From Prochlorococcus sp. AG-459-M13 (GTDB lineage: Bacteria > Cyanobacteriota > Cyanobacteriia > PCC-6307 > Cyanobiaceae), in contig QCRE01000001.1 in NCBI GenBank assembly GCA_003212005.1, positions 62,001 through 126,000 of the forward strand: 64,000 nucleotides of DNA, in the 5' to 3' direction. Positions within the stretch are counted from its first letter, which is position 1. Each line of letters begins with the position of its first letter. Below, in pieces: positions 20,969 through 30,892 of the stretch. The position numbers and the translations under genes were made by a program. The notes under the pieces were generated by a model that saw nothing but the letters and a program-made list of their open reading frames with translations, was not told the DNA's origin and made no database searches.

Positions 20969-22009
20969 TTACCAAGGATCGTCAATTTCAAAAGATTCTG
21001 ATTCAGGATTTTCAATAACTAAGTTGTTATCTTCAACAGGTTCAATATCTAAAGGTTCACTTGACCTTTGAACTGGTCTCTTTGAAGCCGGATTAGAACT
21101 AGATTGTTTGCTAACGAAAAATTCCGTCTCATTTTCTTCATTAATTTTATTTTTTACATCAATTTTAGATTCAATTTTTTCAGAAAAGTCATTATCAAAA
21201 TAAAGTTGTTTTTTATTATTGATTTTATTTTTTTCAGTTTCAAGTTCTACATATTCAAGTTCATCTTCATACTCTTCTTGCTCTATTAGATCTTCTTCTT
21301 TCACTTCTTCCAATAAATTATTTTTCTCTTCAGATTCGGAACCTGATAGTAGCTGATTTTCTACCGGTACAAGATTTGCAGCATATCTATTTGCTTCCCT
21401 TTCTTCCCAAGAAGATCCACCTACACCAAGCTTCTCAAGTAATCCACTACTTAATTGATTCAATTTTTCCTCAGCACCCTCATAAACAATTATTCTGTCA
21501 GTACCGCTACTTACTATCTCATCTACAGGAATTTCCCAAGTACTTAAAACCCCTTCACCTAAAAGGGGAACTCCTACAGCTCCCATCACAAGAGAAATTA
21601 AATCACCAGTTTCAATATCGAAAGAAAATCCAAGAACTCTTCCAAGAAGCTGACCAGATTCTGTAATAACCTGGCAATTTATAACTTTCCCATATCTTTC
21701 AGGAGCAAATCCATCATATAAAGAATCTAGAGAATCTACTAATATGACATCACCAACTTGCTTAATACTCTCAAGTGGCATCCATTTAGGTAAACCTGGC
21801 AAGAATCTTGTAAGAGGATTATCTCTAAGACCTAAAGCAACTACCTCTCTTCTATCAATATCAACTACAACTTCACCTACCACCCCTAATCTTTTACCAG
21901 TATCTGTTGTAATTACTTGTGTACCCATAAGTTCAGACCTTAACCATAGACGCTCGCTAGGTACGGAATTGCCGCGATTATTATTTGTGGATGTGTTCGA
22001 CAAACTCAT
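20969..22009 (-). CDS. PRC-barrel domain protein (tandem) with acidic low-complexity tail
   Basis: LWLRSELMGTQVITTDTGKRLGVVGEVVVDIDRREVVALGL and second repeat VINCQVITESGQLLGRVLGFSFDIETGDLISLVMG. Confidence 0.85.
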   Translation of the reverse strand: MSLSNTSTNNNRGNSVPSERLWLRSELMGTQVITTDTGKRLGVVGEVVVDIDRREVVALGLRDNPLTRFLPGLPKWMPLESIKQVGDVILVDSLDSLYDGFAPERYGKVINCQVITESGQLLGRVLGFSFDIETGDLISLVMGAVGVPLLGEGVLSTWEIPVDEIVSSGTDRIIVYEGAEEKLNQLSSGLLEKLGVGGSSWEEREANRYAANLVPVENQLLSGSESEEKNNLLEEVKEEDLIEQEEYEDELEYVELETEKNKINNKKQLYFDNDFSEKIESKIDVKNKINEENETEFFVSKQSSSNPASKRPVQRSSEPLDIEPVEDNNLVIENPESESFEIDDPW

Positions 22010-22054
22010 AAATATCTTTTTGTCATTCTGACGTATAAATGTAAAAAAGTGTGA

Positions 22055-25000
22055 TCATGCAGCATTTGGTAATCCAACAACTTGCGTATTAGCACCTCTT
22101 GCTTGAGCAACACCGATTGTTCTTTCAGACGCACTTATCATAGGTCTTCTATGGCTAACGACTATAAATTGAGCATTTGATGACTGACTTGATATTAATT
22201 TAGATAACCTTTCAACATTAATACCATCTAAAAAACTATCTACTTCATCTAATGCATAAAAGGGAGAAGGTTTATATTTTTGCAAAGCAAATAAGAAACT
22301 TAAAGCAGTTAATGATTTCTCACCACCTGACATTGAAGCTAATCTTCTAACATTTTTTCCTTTAGGATGAGCTACTAAAGTTAAACCTCCCTCCAAAGGC
22401 GAATCAGGATTTTCTAGCTGTAGAAACCCGTCTCCATCAGATAAATTGCCAAAGATTTCTCTGAAATGCTTATCAACTTCTACAAATGCCTGCATAAATG
22501 CCTCTTGTCTCATTGTTGAAACTGTTTCTATTCTTAATAACAATTCAGATCTTTCGCTAGATAAGACTTCCAATCTACCTATTAAATCGTTCAGTCTTTG
22601 ACTCAATTCCTCTAATTCATCAAGAGCTAACATATTTACAGGTTCTAAGCTTTCTAATTTCGTATTAATCATCATAATTTCTGATTGTATAAAATCAAGA
22701 TTTTTGCCCTCATATTCTCCAAAATCAGGTGCTGGATCAGGAAGCTCTTTTTTATAATTTTCTAATTTAATATTTTCACTTCGCATTTCCTCATTTAGAG
22801 ACATAATATCTCTTTCAAGATATTCCAACTTAAGTGAAAACTGATTTATTTCTTGTCTTTTATTAGAGATTGAAGAATTAAATTCATCCCTTTTTCTCCT
22901 TAATATTCCGAGATCCTTTTCAAGTTGAGATTGTTGCTTATTAAGGATTGTAAGCTCTCTCTTATAATTATCTCTTTTCTTTAGCCATTCATTATGTACA
23001 TTAGAAAGCTCTTTAACTGATTCATGCAGATTCTTTTCTTGGAGAGATATTAGATTTGATTGATTTTTTATACGTTCTTGATTTAAAACAAATTGATTCT
23101 TCTTATTTAATAATTCATCTTTCTCTTGAATTAATAATTCAAGTTTTTTATCTAATTTTTCAAAATCATTATTATGAGTCATTAAAGCAGATGTTTTATT
23201 ATCTTCATAATTCTTTTTAAGAATCATCTCCAATTCAGCCAGCCTTTTTTTTAAAGGTCTTATTTCATTCTGATTAAGCTCCAATTTTTTATTTAATAAA
23301 TCATATTGGATAGTAAGCTTATTTAGCCTTAAATTATTATCTTCAATTCTGTGGATCGCAACTTTTAGAGAATTAGTATTTACCTCGATTTCCTTCTTAG
23401 AGGATACACAATCTTCCAATATTTCCCTTTGATCTAAATTTAGTTTATTCAAATGATTAGTTTTATTTAAAAGATCATTATCTGATTTGCTCAACGCTTC
23501 ATCAATTACAGATAGTCTTTGTTTTATAGGTTGAGCCTCATCAATATCATTATTAGTTCCAAACCTATAAGCAAGATCTTTATTAACTTTACTCCCTCCA
23601 GTAATTGCTCCACTAACTTCTAATAGTTCTCCACTCAAAGTAACCATTCTAATTTTTTGGTTAGATAATCTCGCTGACTCTAAATCAGAAAAAACTAATG
23701 TATCACCAAAAACATATTTAAAAACATCAACATAAACATCATCGCAATTAATTAAATTAATAGCTTTATCGACAAATCCAGTCTCTCGTGAATTTTCAAA
23801 TCTTTTAAATGCGGAATTATTTCTATAGCTTTTAATTCTATTAAGTGGAAGAAAAGTCAATCTTCCTGCTTTCTTTTTTTTAAGAATTTCAATTGCTCTT
23901 GAAGCAATAATGTCATTATCTACAACAATTTGTCCAAGTCTATTACCTCCTGCAATTTCTAATGCATACCTGTGCTTTTCATTTACTGCAGCCAATTGAG
24001 CAACATATCCATGTATACCCTCAAGACCTGCCTCAAGGAGAATTCTCAATGCATATGATCCCCTCGTTTCATTTAAAGCTTCTTTTCTGCTTTCACATCT
24101 TGATAAATCCTTTTCAAGCCTCAATTGTTCATTATTTAGCCTTAATTTAGTTTTATTTAATACCTCTATTTCAATTGTTAAAGTATCAATTTCAGATCTA
24201 ATGCTACTTAATCTACGATTTTTTGTATCGGTTGACTTACCATTTATTTGATTAAATTCTGATAGTTTTTGTTTTTCTAACTGCATAGAATTTATTTGCG
24301 AGGTTATTTCTTCTCTTTGAATTTCTATTTGTATAATTTCCTCTTCAATTTTTCTTTTACTAGATTCAAGAGGTTGAATTAAAGATTTTATATTTTCCAA
24401 CTCATTATTCAACTTTATGCTCTGCTTAGAAAATTCACCTGATTCGCCTGCAGCATCAGAAAGGTTTTTTCTCGATATCTTATGCTTGATCGTGAGATTT
24501 TGAATCTCCAAATTTAATTTTTCTAGATTTTTATTATTAAATTTCTCTTGTTGATTCTTTTCTAACTCGTTATTTTTTTTAGATATTGCAATATTGTCCC
24601 TTTGTTCTTGTAATTTAATACCTTCCTCTTTATTAAGAACAGATAATCTCTCTAATTCTCGTAAATTCGAATTAATACTCCCAATATCAGAATTTACTTT
24701 GATTAATTTATCTTCTCCTTTCTCTTTTAGTTCTGAAATGATAACTTTCATTGCATCTTGCAAGACTTGTATTTCCTTACTAAGAGACTCTTTTTGTTTA
24801 TTAAATAAAATCTTATTTTTATCTAATTCAATAGCTTTTTGCTTAATTAATTCAATATTTTGAATTTGCTTGTCAAATAAAAGTACTTTTTCAATATCTT
24901 TAATATGAAAAAGTTTTGCCTTTAACTCTTTATATTTTTTTGCTTTTTCACATTCTTTTTCAAGTTTTGTTTTACTAGATTGCAATTCGTTTTCTAAAAT

Positions 25001-25645
25001 CTCGCATCTTTCTTGTCTTTCAAAAACGTCATTAAGTTTTGAATGCGTTTGTTCAATTCTGCTATCAAAAAGAGCTACACCGGCCAATTCATCAATAAGT
25101 GTTCTCCTTTCCTTATTATTCATGGATACTATTCTTGTTACATCCCCTTGCATCACAACATTACTACCTTCTGGATCAACACATATATCTCTTAAAAGTC
25201 TCTGTATTTGCTGTAAAGTACATTGCCGTCCATCAGAGGTATATGTAGAAGCATAAGATCCCCCTGGCATTAGACGCAATTTTCTAGAAACTACCCATTC
25301 TTTTTGATCTTTATTAAGTGCAATATCATCTTCTTCTAACTCCAAAGGTGGGACGTCCTCCCTTGGCGACCAATCTTCGATATTAAATCTTACAGCAACA
25401 AATGTCTCTGAGGATTTACCCTCTTTCACTTTCGAAGTATTTATTAAATCTGGTAATCTATCTGCTCTCATACCTCTACTATTTGCCAAGCCTAAACAAA
25501 ATAAAATTCCATCTAAAATATTACTTTTTCCAGATCCATTTGGACCAGTGACCACTGTGAAACCCTCTTCAAGGGGAATTTTTACACTTCCCCCGAAAGA
25601 TTTAAAATTTTCAAACTCGACCTGATTGATGTATACCAATCGCAA
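22055..25645 (-). CDS. smc: Chromosome segregation protein SMC
   Basis: Walker A TGPNGSGKSNILD, hinge GIHGYVAQLAAV, signature LASMSGGEKSLTALSFLFALQ, Walker B FYALDEVDSFLD. Confidence 0.96.
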   Translation of the reverse strand: MRLVYINQVEFENFKSFGGSVKIPLEEGFTVVTGPNGSGKSNILDGILFCLGLANSRGMRADRLPDLINTSKVKEGKSSETFVAVRFNIEDWSPREDVPPLELEEDDIALNKDQKEWVVSRKLRLMPGGSYASTYTSDGRQCTLQQIQRLLRDICVDPEGSNVVMQGDVTRIVSMNNKERRTLIDELAGVALFDSRIEQTHSKLNDVFERQERCEILENELQSSKTKLEKECEKAKKYKELKAKLFHIKDIEKVLLFDKQIQNIELIKQKAIELDKNKILFNKQKESLSKEIQVLQDAMKVIISELKEKGEDKLIKVNSDIGSINSNLRELERLSVLNKEEGIKLQEQRDNIAISKKNNELEKNQQEKFNNKNLEKLNLEIQNLTIKHKISRKNLSDAAGESGEFSKQSIKLNNELENIKSLIQPLESSKRKIEEEIIQIEIQREEITSQINSMQLEKQKLSEFNQINGKSTDTKNRRLSSIRSEIDTLTIEIEVLNKTKLRLNNEQLRLEKDLSRCESRKEALNETRGSYALRILLEAGLEGIHGYVAQLAAVNEKHRYALEIAGGNRLGQIVVDNDIIASRAIEILKKKKAGRLTFLPLNRIKSYRNNSAFKRFENSRETGFVDKAINLINCDDVYVDVFKYVFGDTLVFSDLESARLSNQKIRMVTLSGELLEVSGAITGGSKVNKDLAYRFGTNNDIDEAQPIKQRLSVIDEALSKSDNDLLNKTNHLNKLNLDQREILEDCVSSKKEIEVNTNSLKVAIHRIEDNNLRLNKLTIQYDLLNKKLELNQNEIRPLKKRLAELEMILKKNYEDNKTSALMTHNNDFEKLDKKLELLIQEKDELLNKKNQFVLNQERIKNQSNLISLQEKNLHESVKELSNVHNEWLKKRDNYKRELTILNKQQSQLEKDLGILRRKRDEFNSSISNKRQEINQFSLKLEYLERDIMSLNEEMRSENIKLENYKKELPDPAPDFGEYEGKNLDFIQSEIMMINTKLESLEPVNMLALDELEELSQRLNDLIGRLEVLSSERSELLLRIETVSTMRQEAFMQAFVEVDKHFREIFGNLSDGDGFLQLENPDSPLEGGLTLVAHPKGKNVRRLASMSGGEKSLTALSFLFALQKYKPSPFYALDEVDSFLDGINVERLSKLISSQSSNAQFIVVSHRRPMISASERTIGVAQARGANTQVVGLPNAA

Positions 25646-25721
25646 GTCACTACAGCTAAGTAAGAATAGCTACTTTTCAAAAAATCTCAAGAGAATTATT
25701 AAGATTTTTCCTAAAAAGAAA

Positions 25722-26084
25722 TTAATTTTTTTTCGTTAATTGACAAAAACTCCCGTTTATTACTAATAAACCTTTTAACAATTTACCGTTCAATTTAATT
25801 TTGACCTCTTGAGACTCTTGATTATGAGAAAGATAAGAAAAAGTTCCATGATCAATTCTTTTTACTAAACCTCTATTATTAGAAAGTTGATGTTCAACTC
25901 TAGATAGCCACACCAATCTATGATTTGGTTGTTTTTCTATTTTAAAAAATCCTTTATTGAGTAATGGGATTTCATAAAACTTCCAAGTAATACAATCTAA
26001 TTGATCTTCAACTAGAAAATCATAGTGAATATCAATTAATTTACTACTACTAATCTTATGTTCGAGTAAAACCCATCGATTCAT
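25722..26084 (-). CDS. Hypothetical protein (120 aa)
   Basis: Complete ORF with no competing frame; no family recognised. Confidence 0.6.
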   Translation of the reverse strand: MNRWVLLEHKISSSKLIDIHYDFLVEDQLDCITWKFYEIPLLNKGFFKIEKQPNHRLVWLSRVEHQLSNNRGLVKRIDHGTFSYLSHNQESQEVKIKLNGKLLKGLLVINGSFCQLTKKN

Positions 26085-26171
26085 TATCTAGTTCTTCAAT
26101 AAATTATTTTATTTCAATAATTAATCATTAAGATGAGTTTAAAAGTTAGCTCAAATTAAAAAAGAAAAAGC

Positions 26172-26309
26172 TTAGTTACCCGCATCAGGGACAAATCTTA
26201 AAGCAATAAACAGCAAACTACCAGCTCCTGCAATAGCTGCTGCTACCAATCCAAAATCAGTTGGAATTGTACGAGATGCAAAAATAATTGCTGCAAGTGT
26301 GATATCCAT
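26172..26309 (-). CDS. Small single-TM protein (45 aa), possibly Psb30/Ycf12-like
   Basis: Read by hand: MDITLAAIIFASRTIPTDFGLVAAAIAGAGSLLFIALRFVPDAGN*; not in ORF track because of length cutoff. Confidence 0.6.
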   Translation of the reverse strand: MDITLAAIIFASRTIPTDFGLVAAAIAGAGSLLFIALRFVPDAGN

Positions 26310-26498
26310 GATGAAATAAAAAACTTAATTAATTAAAGTCAGTAATAGCTTAACAAAACCTTATTACAGAACAGGACAGATAAATGAAATGTAAATAAAA
26401 TTTTATATGTCTATTATTTTATTATTAAAAACAAATCTAAATAGAAGGGTTTCAAATTAAAAAATAAAGACTACTCTAAAAGAAATGAAGGTGGATTA

Positions 26499-26960
26499 AT
26501 GGAAGCTTTTCATCCTCCCAAAGAAGTTAAAGAAACGATTGATGATTCTGTGCGGCCAAAGGAAGAAGGCACATCAGAAAAGTGGTTACGTGAAAAAATC
26601 GACAGTTTAATTCCTTTAATACAAGAAAAATGGCCTAATATAGCTCAACAAACTCTTGAAACTGCAAAAGGAAATATTGATGATTTAGTTGGAGTAATAT
26701 CAAGTCATACTGGATCATCTGCAAGTGGTATTAAAAATCAATTATTTCAAATCATTGATTCAATTCAAGAAAATAATTGGGAAATCGCAGATAAAATAGA
26801 ACCAATTGAGACTCAATTAGAAGAGTTACTAGATGAACTAAACAGTACATTAAGGCCAAAAATAGAAACCCCAATTAGAAAAAAACCAATTTTATCTATT
26901 GCTATTGCTGCTGGTATAGGATTATTTATAGGTAGTTTAATTAATATTAGAAATAAATAA
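26499..26960 (+). CDS. DUF883/ElaB-like membrane-anchored protein
   Basis: Amphipathic helical region and C-terminal KKPILSIAIAAGIGLFIGSLI anchor typical of this group. Confidence 0.55.
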   Translation: MEAFHPPKEVKETIDDSVRPKEEGTSEKWLREKIDSLIPLIQEKWPNIAQQTLETAKGNIDDLVGVISSHTGSSASGIKNQLFQIIDSIQENNWEIADKIEPIETQLEELLDELNSTLRPKIETPIRKKPILSIAIAAGIGLFIGSLINIRNK

Positions 26961-27347
26961 ATGGATAAACCCAAAAACAAAAACTTTGCTAATACAGCTT
27001 CAAGAATATCTGCAATTGCAAGTTCTGTAATGGATTTGCATGTTAGAATAGCACTACAAGAAGTTGATAGAGAAAAAAGAAGATTAATAAGCGGGGGGAT
27101 ATTTATTGCTATAGGTGGAATATTATTATTATTAGTTTTAATTTTTATTCATATTATTCTTTATCTTACTCTCATTAAGTTTAATAATTGGACCACAGAA
27201 TATAATTTACTTTTAATAATATTGGTTGATTTATTTATTGCAGGTCTTAGCTTAAAGCTTGGAGGAAAACTAGCTAAAGGACCTTATCTACCTCAAACAC
27301 TTGAGGGTTTGGGTAAAACAACAAAAGCAGTATTAGGCAAAAAATAA
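26961..27347 (+). CDS. Phage holin-like superfamily (DUF1469) membrane protein
   Basis: Two hydrophobic hairpins after amphipathic N-terminus (GGIFIAIGGILLLLVLIFIHIILYLTLI ... LLLIILVDLFIAGLSLKLG), immediately downstream of the DUF883-like ORF. Confidence 0.55.
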   Translation: MDKPKNKNFANTASRISAIASSVMDLHVRIALQEVDREKRRLISGGIFIAIGGILLLLVLIFIHIILYLTLIKFNNWTTEYNLLLIILVDLFIAGLSLKLGGKLAKGPYLPQTLEGLGKTTKAVLGKK

Positions 27348-27348
27348 A

Positions 27349-28473
27349 TTATCTTATTAAATATTTAATCCATCTACAATCAATACCTCCATTGCTAACG
27401 GGTATTTTCAAAGAAGATTTCATTTTTAAATATCTTGTAAGTTTTGGATTCCCACTTAGTAACCAGAATTCCCAACCTGAAAAATTTCTCTTCAAGAACT
27501 CACCCATATCCTCATATAAATTAATTAATTGGTTTTCATCACCTAGTTTTTTTCCATAAGGTGGATTACATAAAACTAGTCCTTCTAAAGACTTAAAATG
27601 AATTTTTTTAAAGTCACAATATTGTAATTCAATATAATTTTCTAGTCCTGCTAGTTTTATATTGACTTTTGCTTGATCAAAAACATCTTTATTAATCTCA
27701 CAACCAATTATTTTTGATAATTTCTCAAAAGAAATTACTTTATTCATAGCCTTTTTTTTCTCATCTAGATAAATTTTTTTATTAAAATCTAGCCAATTTT
27801 CAAAAAGATAAAATTGTTGAAATTTAAGTGGGACTTTAAGAGTTTGATTAACAGCCTCTATTAAAAAAGTTCCTGAACCACACATAAGATCAACTAAAGG
27901 TTTAGTTCCATTCCATCCAGTCATCTTTAATAATCCAGAAGCTAAATTTTCTTTGAGCGGAGCATTTCCAATGGCAGGCCTATAGCCTCTTTTATGAAGA
28001 CTTTCAAAACTACTCTGCAAGCTAAGTACTCCACGATCATTATTTAAATGTAAATGAATTATCAAATCAGGATTATCTAAAGAGATATTTGATCTCTTAT
28101 TCCACACTGATTGTTGAAGATCTATTATTGAATTTTTAACCTCAAGAGCAGTGAAATGAGAATGACTTAATGATGAAGTTCTGCCAGTTACATGAACATT
28201 GAATGTTTTTTCAAATGGTAACCATCTTAACCAATCAAATGAATCTCTAACTGCCTGATATAAAGAAAGCCTGTCGTAGCATGCAAAACGTGCGACTTCT
28301 CTATAAAAGCGAAAAGCAACTCTTGAAAAAAAATGAATTCTATAGAATGTTCCATAATCACATTCAAAAGAGACTGATCTTTTATACGATTTAACATTAA
28401 ACCCACCCAAATCAATAATTTCACTTGCTAAATATTTCTCTAAACCCTCAGGAGATGATGCAATTACATTCAT
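27349..28473 (-). CDS. THUMP-domain rRNA/DNA methyltransferase (RlmL-like, COG0116)
   Basis: LVDLMCGSGTFLIEAV (motif I), VLCNPPYGKKLG (motif IV). Confidence 0.88.
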   Translation of the reverse strand: MNVIASSPEGLEKYLASEIIDLGGFNVKSYKRSVSFECDYGTFYRIHFFSRVAFRFYREVARFACYDRLSLYQAVRDSFDWLRWLPFEKTFNVHVTGRTSSLSHSHFTALEVKNSIIDLQQSVWNKRSNISLDNPDLIIHLHLNNDRGVLSLQSSFESLHKRGYRPAIGNAPLKENLASGLLKMTGWNGTKPLVDLMCGSGTFLIEAVNQTLKVPLKFQQFYLFENWLDFNKKIYLDEKKKAMNKVISFEKLSKIIGCEINKDVFDQAKVNIKLAGLENYIELQYCDFKKIHFKSLEGLVLCNPPYGKKLGDENQLINLYEDMGEFLKRNFSGWEFWLLSGNPKLTRYLKMKSSLKIPVSNGGIDCRWIKYLIR

Positions 28474-28532
28474 ATATTTAAAAAATTAATGAAATAACTA
28501 TTCAATACTCATTTTGCCTGCCAGAATATAAA

Positions 28533-28800
28533 TGTCCAACTGGACTAGGTGATCTCAACCGATGTTTCGGACAGCGGTTCGATTCCGCTCAACTCCATTT
28601 CCTTTTTGGGGTTGTAATGGTTTCGACGGGGCGTAAGGAAGATGACTGAAGCCTGCTCGGTTAGAGCAAAAAAACAAACGCTAACAAAATCGTTAGTTTC
28701 TCCCGTCAAACAGCACCAGTTGCTGCTTGATCTCAAAGGAGATGGGGTTATATCAGCCTTATCAACCAAATGATCCATGGAGCCTGGAAGGGCTCCACCA
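28533..28800 (+). ncRNA. ssrA: tmRNA, circularly permuted (two-piece type)
   Basis: Acceptor/T-arm segment GCGGTTCGATTCCGCTCAACTCCA (ends 28597) precedes loop TTTCCTTTTT, then the 5' half GGGGTTGTAATGGTTTCGACGGGGC (from 28608). Tag ORF 28680-28730 = ANKIVSFSRQTAPVAA*. The 5' boundary is approximate. Confidence 0.93.
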
Positions 28801-28804
28801 TTTT
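28778..28804 (+). terminator. Hairpin at the 3' end of the tmRNA gene
   Basis: TGGAGCC-TGGAAG-GGCTCCA followed by CCATTTT. Confidence 0.65.
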
Positions 28805-28956
28805 AAATTGATCTCTATTTAGTATTAGATAATTTGTTAAGTTGTAAAATTTACTTCAAAAGAATGTATTAGAAATTATTTTTTACATTTTATGAGTATA
28901 AATACTGAGAATATTATAAAAAAAATATTTTAACGTATTAAAAATCCTCGATACCA

Positions 28957-29091
28957 ATGAGCACAAAAAATAACATTAATGACATATTAATAAACTTAAA
29001 ACCTAAAGTTTTAAGGTTTACAGGTTCGAACTTTCCGACAGAACTTTGGAGCATTAATCAAATTAAAAATCATAAAAAGATCTCTGCATAA
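28957..29091 (+). CDS. Possible small ORF (44 aa)
   Basis: MSTKNNINDILINLKPKVLRFTGSNFPTELWSINQIKNHKKISA*; sits alone between tmRNA and the aldo/keto reductase gene. Confidence 0.35.
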   Translation: MSTKNNINDILINLKPKVLRFTGSNFPTELWSINQIKNHKKISA

Positions 29092-29109
29092 AATTTATTT
29101 AATTTTCTT

Positions 29110-30072
29110 TTACGAACTTGAAAAAGGATTACTTGGCATCTTTTTCAAACATTTTTGGGAAGCTTGTTGAAGTATTTCAAATTCGTTTTTATTTAAGTTC
29201 CACTTAAAAACGTTTGATATATCAGTAACTTGAGACTTTTTCCTCATTCCTACAATAGGTATGACTCCCTGATAACAACACCAATTGATTGCTACTTGAG
29301 CTTGTGAAACTGATCTTGAAACAGCAATCTTTTTAAGACATCTCCTTAATTCAATGGTTGATTTTTTATAGTTTTTAATAATCAAAGTACGTAGAAAAGA
29401 ATTTTGCTTGACTTCATCTTTTTCAGGATCTATACATAGTATTCCAAAAGATAAAGGACTATAAGCTAATAAATCAATATCATTTTTTTCACAGATTTCT
29501 TTTACATAGAAATTTTTTTGGAAATCTGGAGATAATAAAGAAAACTGAATTTGAACACTTTTAACTTTCTTATTTCTTATCGATAAATATTGAATAATTT
29601 CCTTTAATCTTTGGGGTCCAATATTAGATAATCCAATTTGAAAATTAAAACCTAGATCAATTAAATCGCAAAGATTATTTAATAATTGTAATTCTTGCCA
29701 AGGATTATATTTTGCAGTTGACCAATGTATTTGAACTATATCTAATTTATTATTTAATCTTTCTAAGCTTTTGAGAAAGGGTTTAGTAAACCCTTTATTC
29801 CCAATTCTCCATGGATAAGGAGCGAGCTTTGTAGCTATTTGAATTCGTTTTTTTTGAAAAGAAGGAGTATCTAGTAAGAATTTTCCTAAAAGTTCTTCAC
29901 TTCTTCCATTAAGTTTTCCAGTTCCATAAGAATCTGCAGTATCAATTAAGTTAAATCCTCTTTTTAATGCTTCTCTATAAGTCTCACGTAAATCATCATC
30001 ATTACCAATTTGATAGTCCCAAAAAACTTGATTTCCCCAAGACCATGTTCCTAATCCAATTCTTTTTTTCAC
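29110..30072 (-). CDS. Aldo/keto reductase
   Basis: GLGTWSWGNQ, FNLIDTADSYGTGKLNGRSEELLG, LDIVQIHW, AINWCCYQGVIPIVGMRK. Confidence 0.9.
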   Translation of the reverse strand: MKKRIGLGTWSWGNQVFWDYQIGNDDDLRETYREALKRGFNLIDTADSYGTGKLNGRSEELLGKFLLDTPSFQKKRIQIATKLAPYPWRIGNKGFTKPFLKSLERLNNKLDIVQIHWSTAKYNPWQELQLLNNLCDLIDLGFNFQIGLSNIGPQRLKEIIQYLSIRNKKVKSVQIQFSLLSPDFQKNFYVKEICEKNDIDLLAYSPLSFGILCIDPEKDEVKQNSFLRTLIIKNYKKSTIELRRCLKKIAVSRSVSQAQVAINWCCYQGVIPIVGMRKKSQVTDISNVFKWNLNKNEFEILQQASQKCLKKMPSNPFSSS

Positions 30073-30220
30073 TTACTATTTTTAAACATACTTTTAAGAT
30101 TACTCGAAACTACATATTCCACAAAAGAGTATTTAGGAAATATAAATTTTAAAACTTTTCAAATAATTACCTATTGACATTAAGAAAATATTCTCCAAAG
30201 TAAGGAAAATATTAAAAAAA

Positions 30221-30892
30221 TTGTTTATTACTGTTTGCGGTCAAAAAGGGGGAGTTGCTAAAACCTGTACAAGTATTCACCTTGCAAGTGTATGGCATTC
30301 TGAAGGTAAAAAAGTATGTATAGTTGATGCTGATAAAAATAGATCTGCATTAGCTTATTCATCCAGAGGAAACCTTCCATTTCCTGTTTTTCCAGTTAGT
30401 TCAGCTGCAAAAGCCTCCAGATCCTCAGAAATTGTTATTACTGATGGGCAAGCAAGCAGTGATACAGAAGAACTTAAACATCTTGCATATGGATCAGATT
30501 TAGTAATTCTACCTACAACCGCAAAAGCAAGGTCTGTTGAATTAACTGTTGAATTAGCCAACTTATTAAATACTTTAAAAGTTAATCATGCAGTTGTAAT
30601 TGTAAAAGTAGATTTTAGACAACAAAAAGCAGCACTACAAGCTAAGGCAGCGTTAGAAAAATTCGGTTTATACGTTTTTGATACATTTATTCCTTTACTT
30701 TCTGCTTTTGACAAAGCTGAGGCATCAGGTAGTGCTGTTTGTGAAGCTGTAGATGATTTAGGCAGATCAGATCCTCGTCGAATGACGGGCTGGTCTGCCT
30801 ACTGTTCAATTGCATTACAAATTCCATGCCTGATTTCGAAGCACTTATCCGACACCAACAACTTAAGCAACCAACAACCAATCAGCGCTTAA
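30221..30892 (+). CDS. ParA/MinD-family ATPase
   Basis: Deviant Walker A GQKGGVAKTCTSIHLA, VCIVDADKNRSA; TTG start. Confidence 0.85.
   Translation: MFITVCGQKGGVAKTCTSIHLASVWHSEGKKVCIVDADKNRSALAYSSRGNLPFPVFPVSSAAKASRSSEIVITDGQASSDTEELKHLAYGSDLVILPTTAKARSVELTVELANLLNTLKVNHAVVIVKVDFRQQKAALQAKAALEKFGLYVFDTFIPLLSAFDKAEASGSAVCEAVDDLGRSDPRRMTGWSAYCSIALQIPCLISKHLSDTNNLSNQQPISA

Noticed and set aside
21104-21289. 61-aa Phe/Ile-rich ORF
   Set aside because: Antisense of the acidic low-complexity tail of the PRC-barrel protein.
21376-21666. 96-aa + strand ORF
   Set aside because: Antisense to the PRC-barrel domain coding region.
28545-28778. 77-aa reverse-strand ORF
   Set aside because: Lies wholly inside the tmRNA gene on the opposite strand; open frame is incidental.
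29010-29055. ACAGGTTCGAACTTTCCGACAGAAC, reminiscent of a tRNA T-arm
   Set aside because: The stem does not close (ACAGG cannot pair with TTTCC) and no acceptor/CCA follows; weaker than the 33216-33246 fragment.
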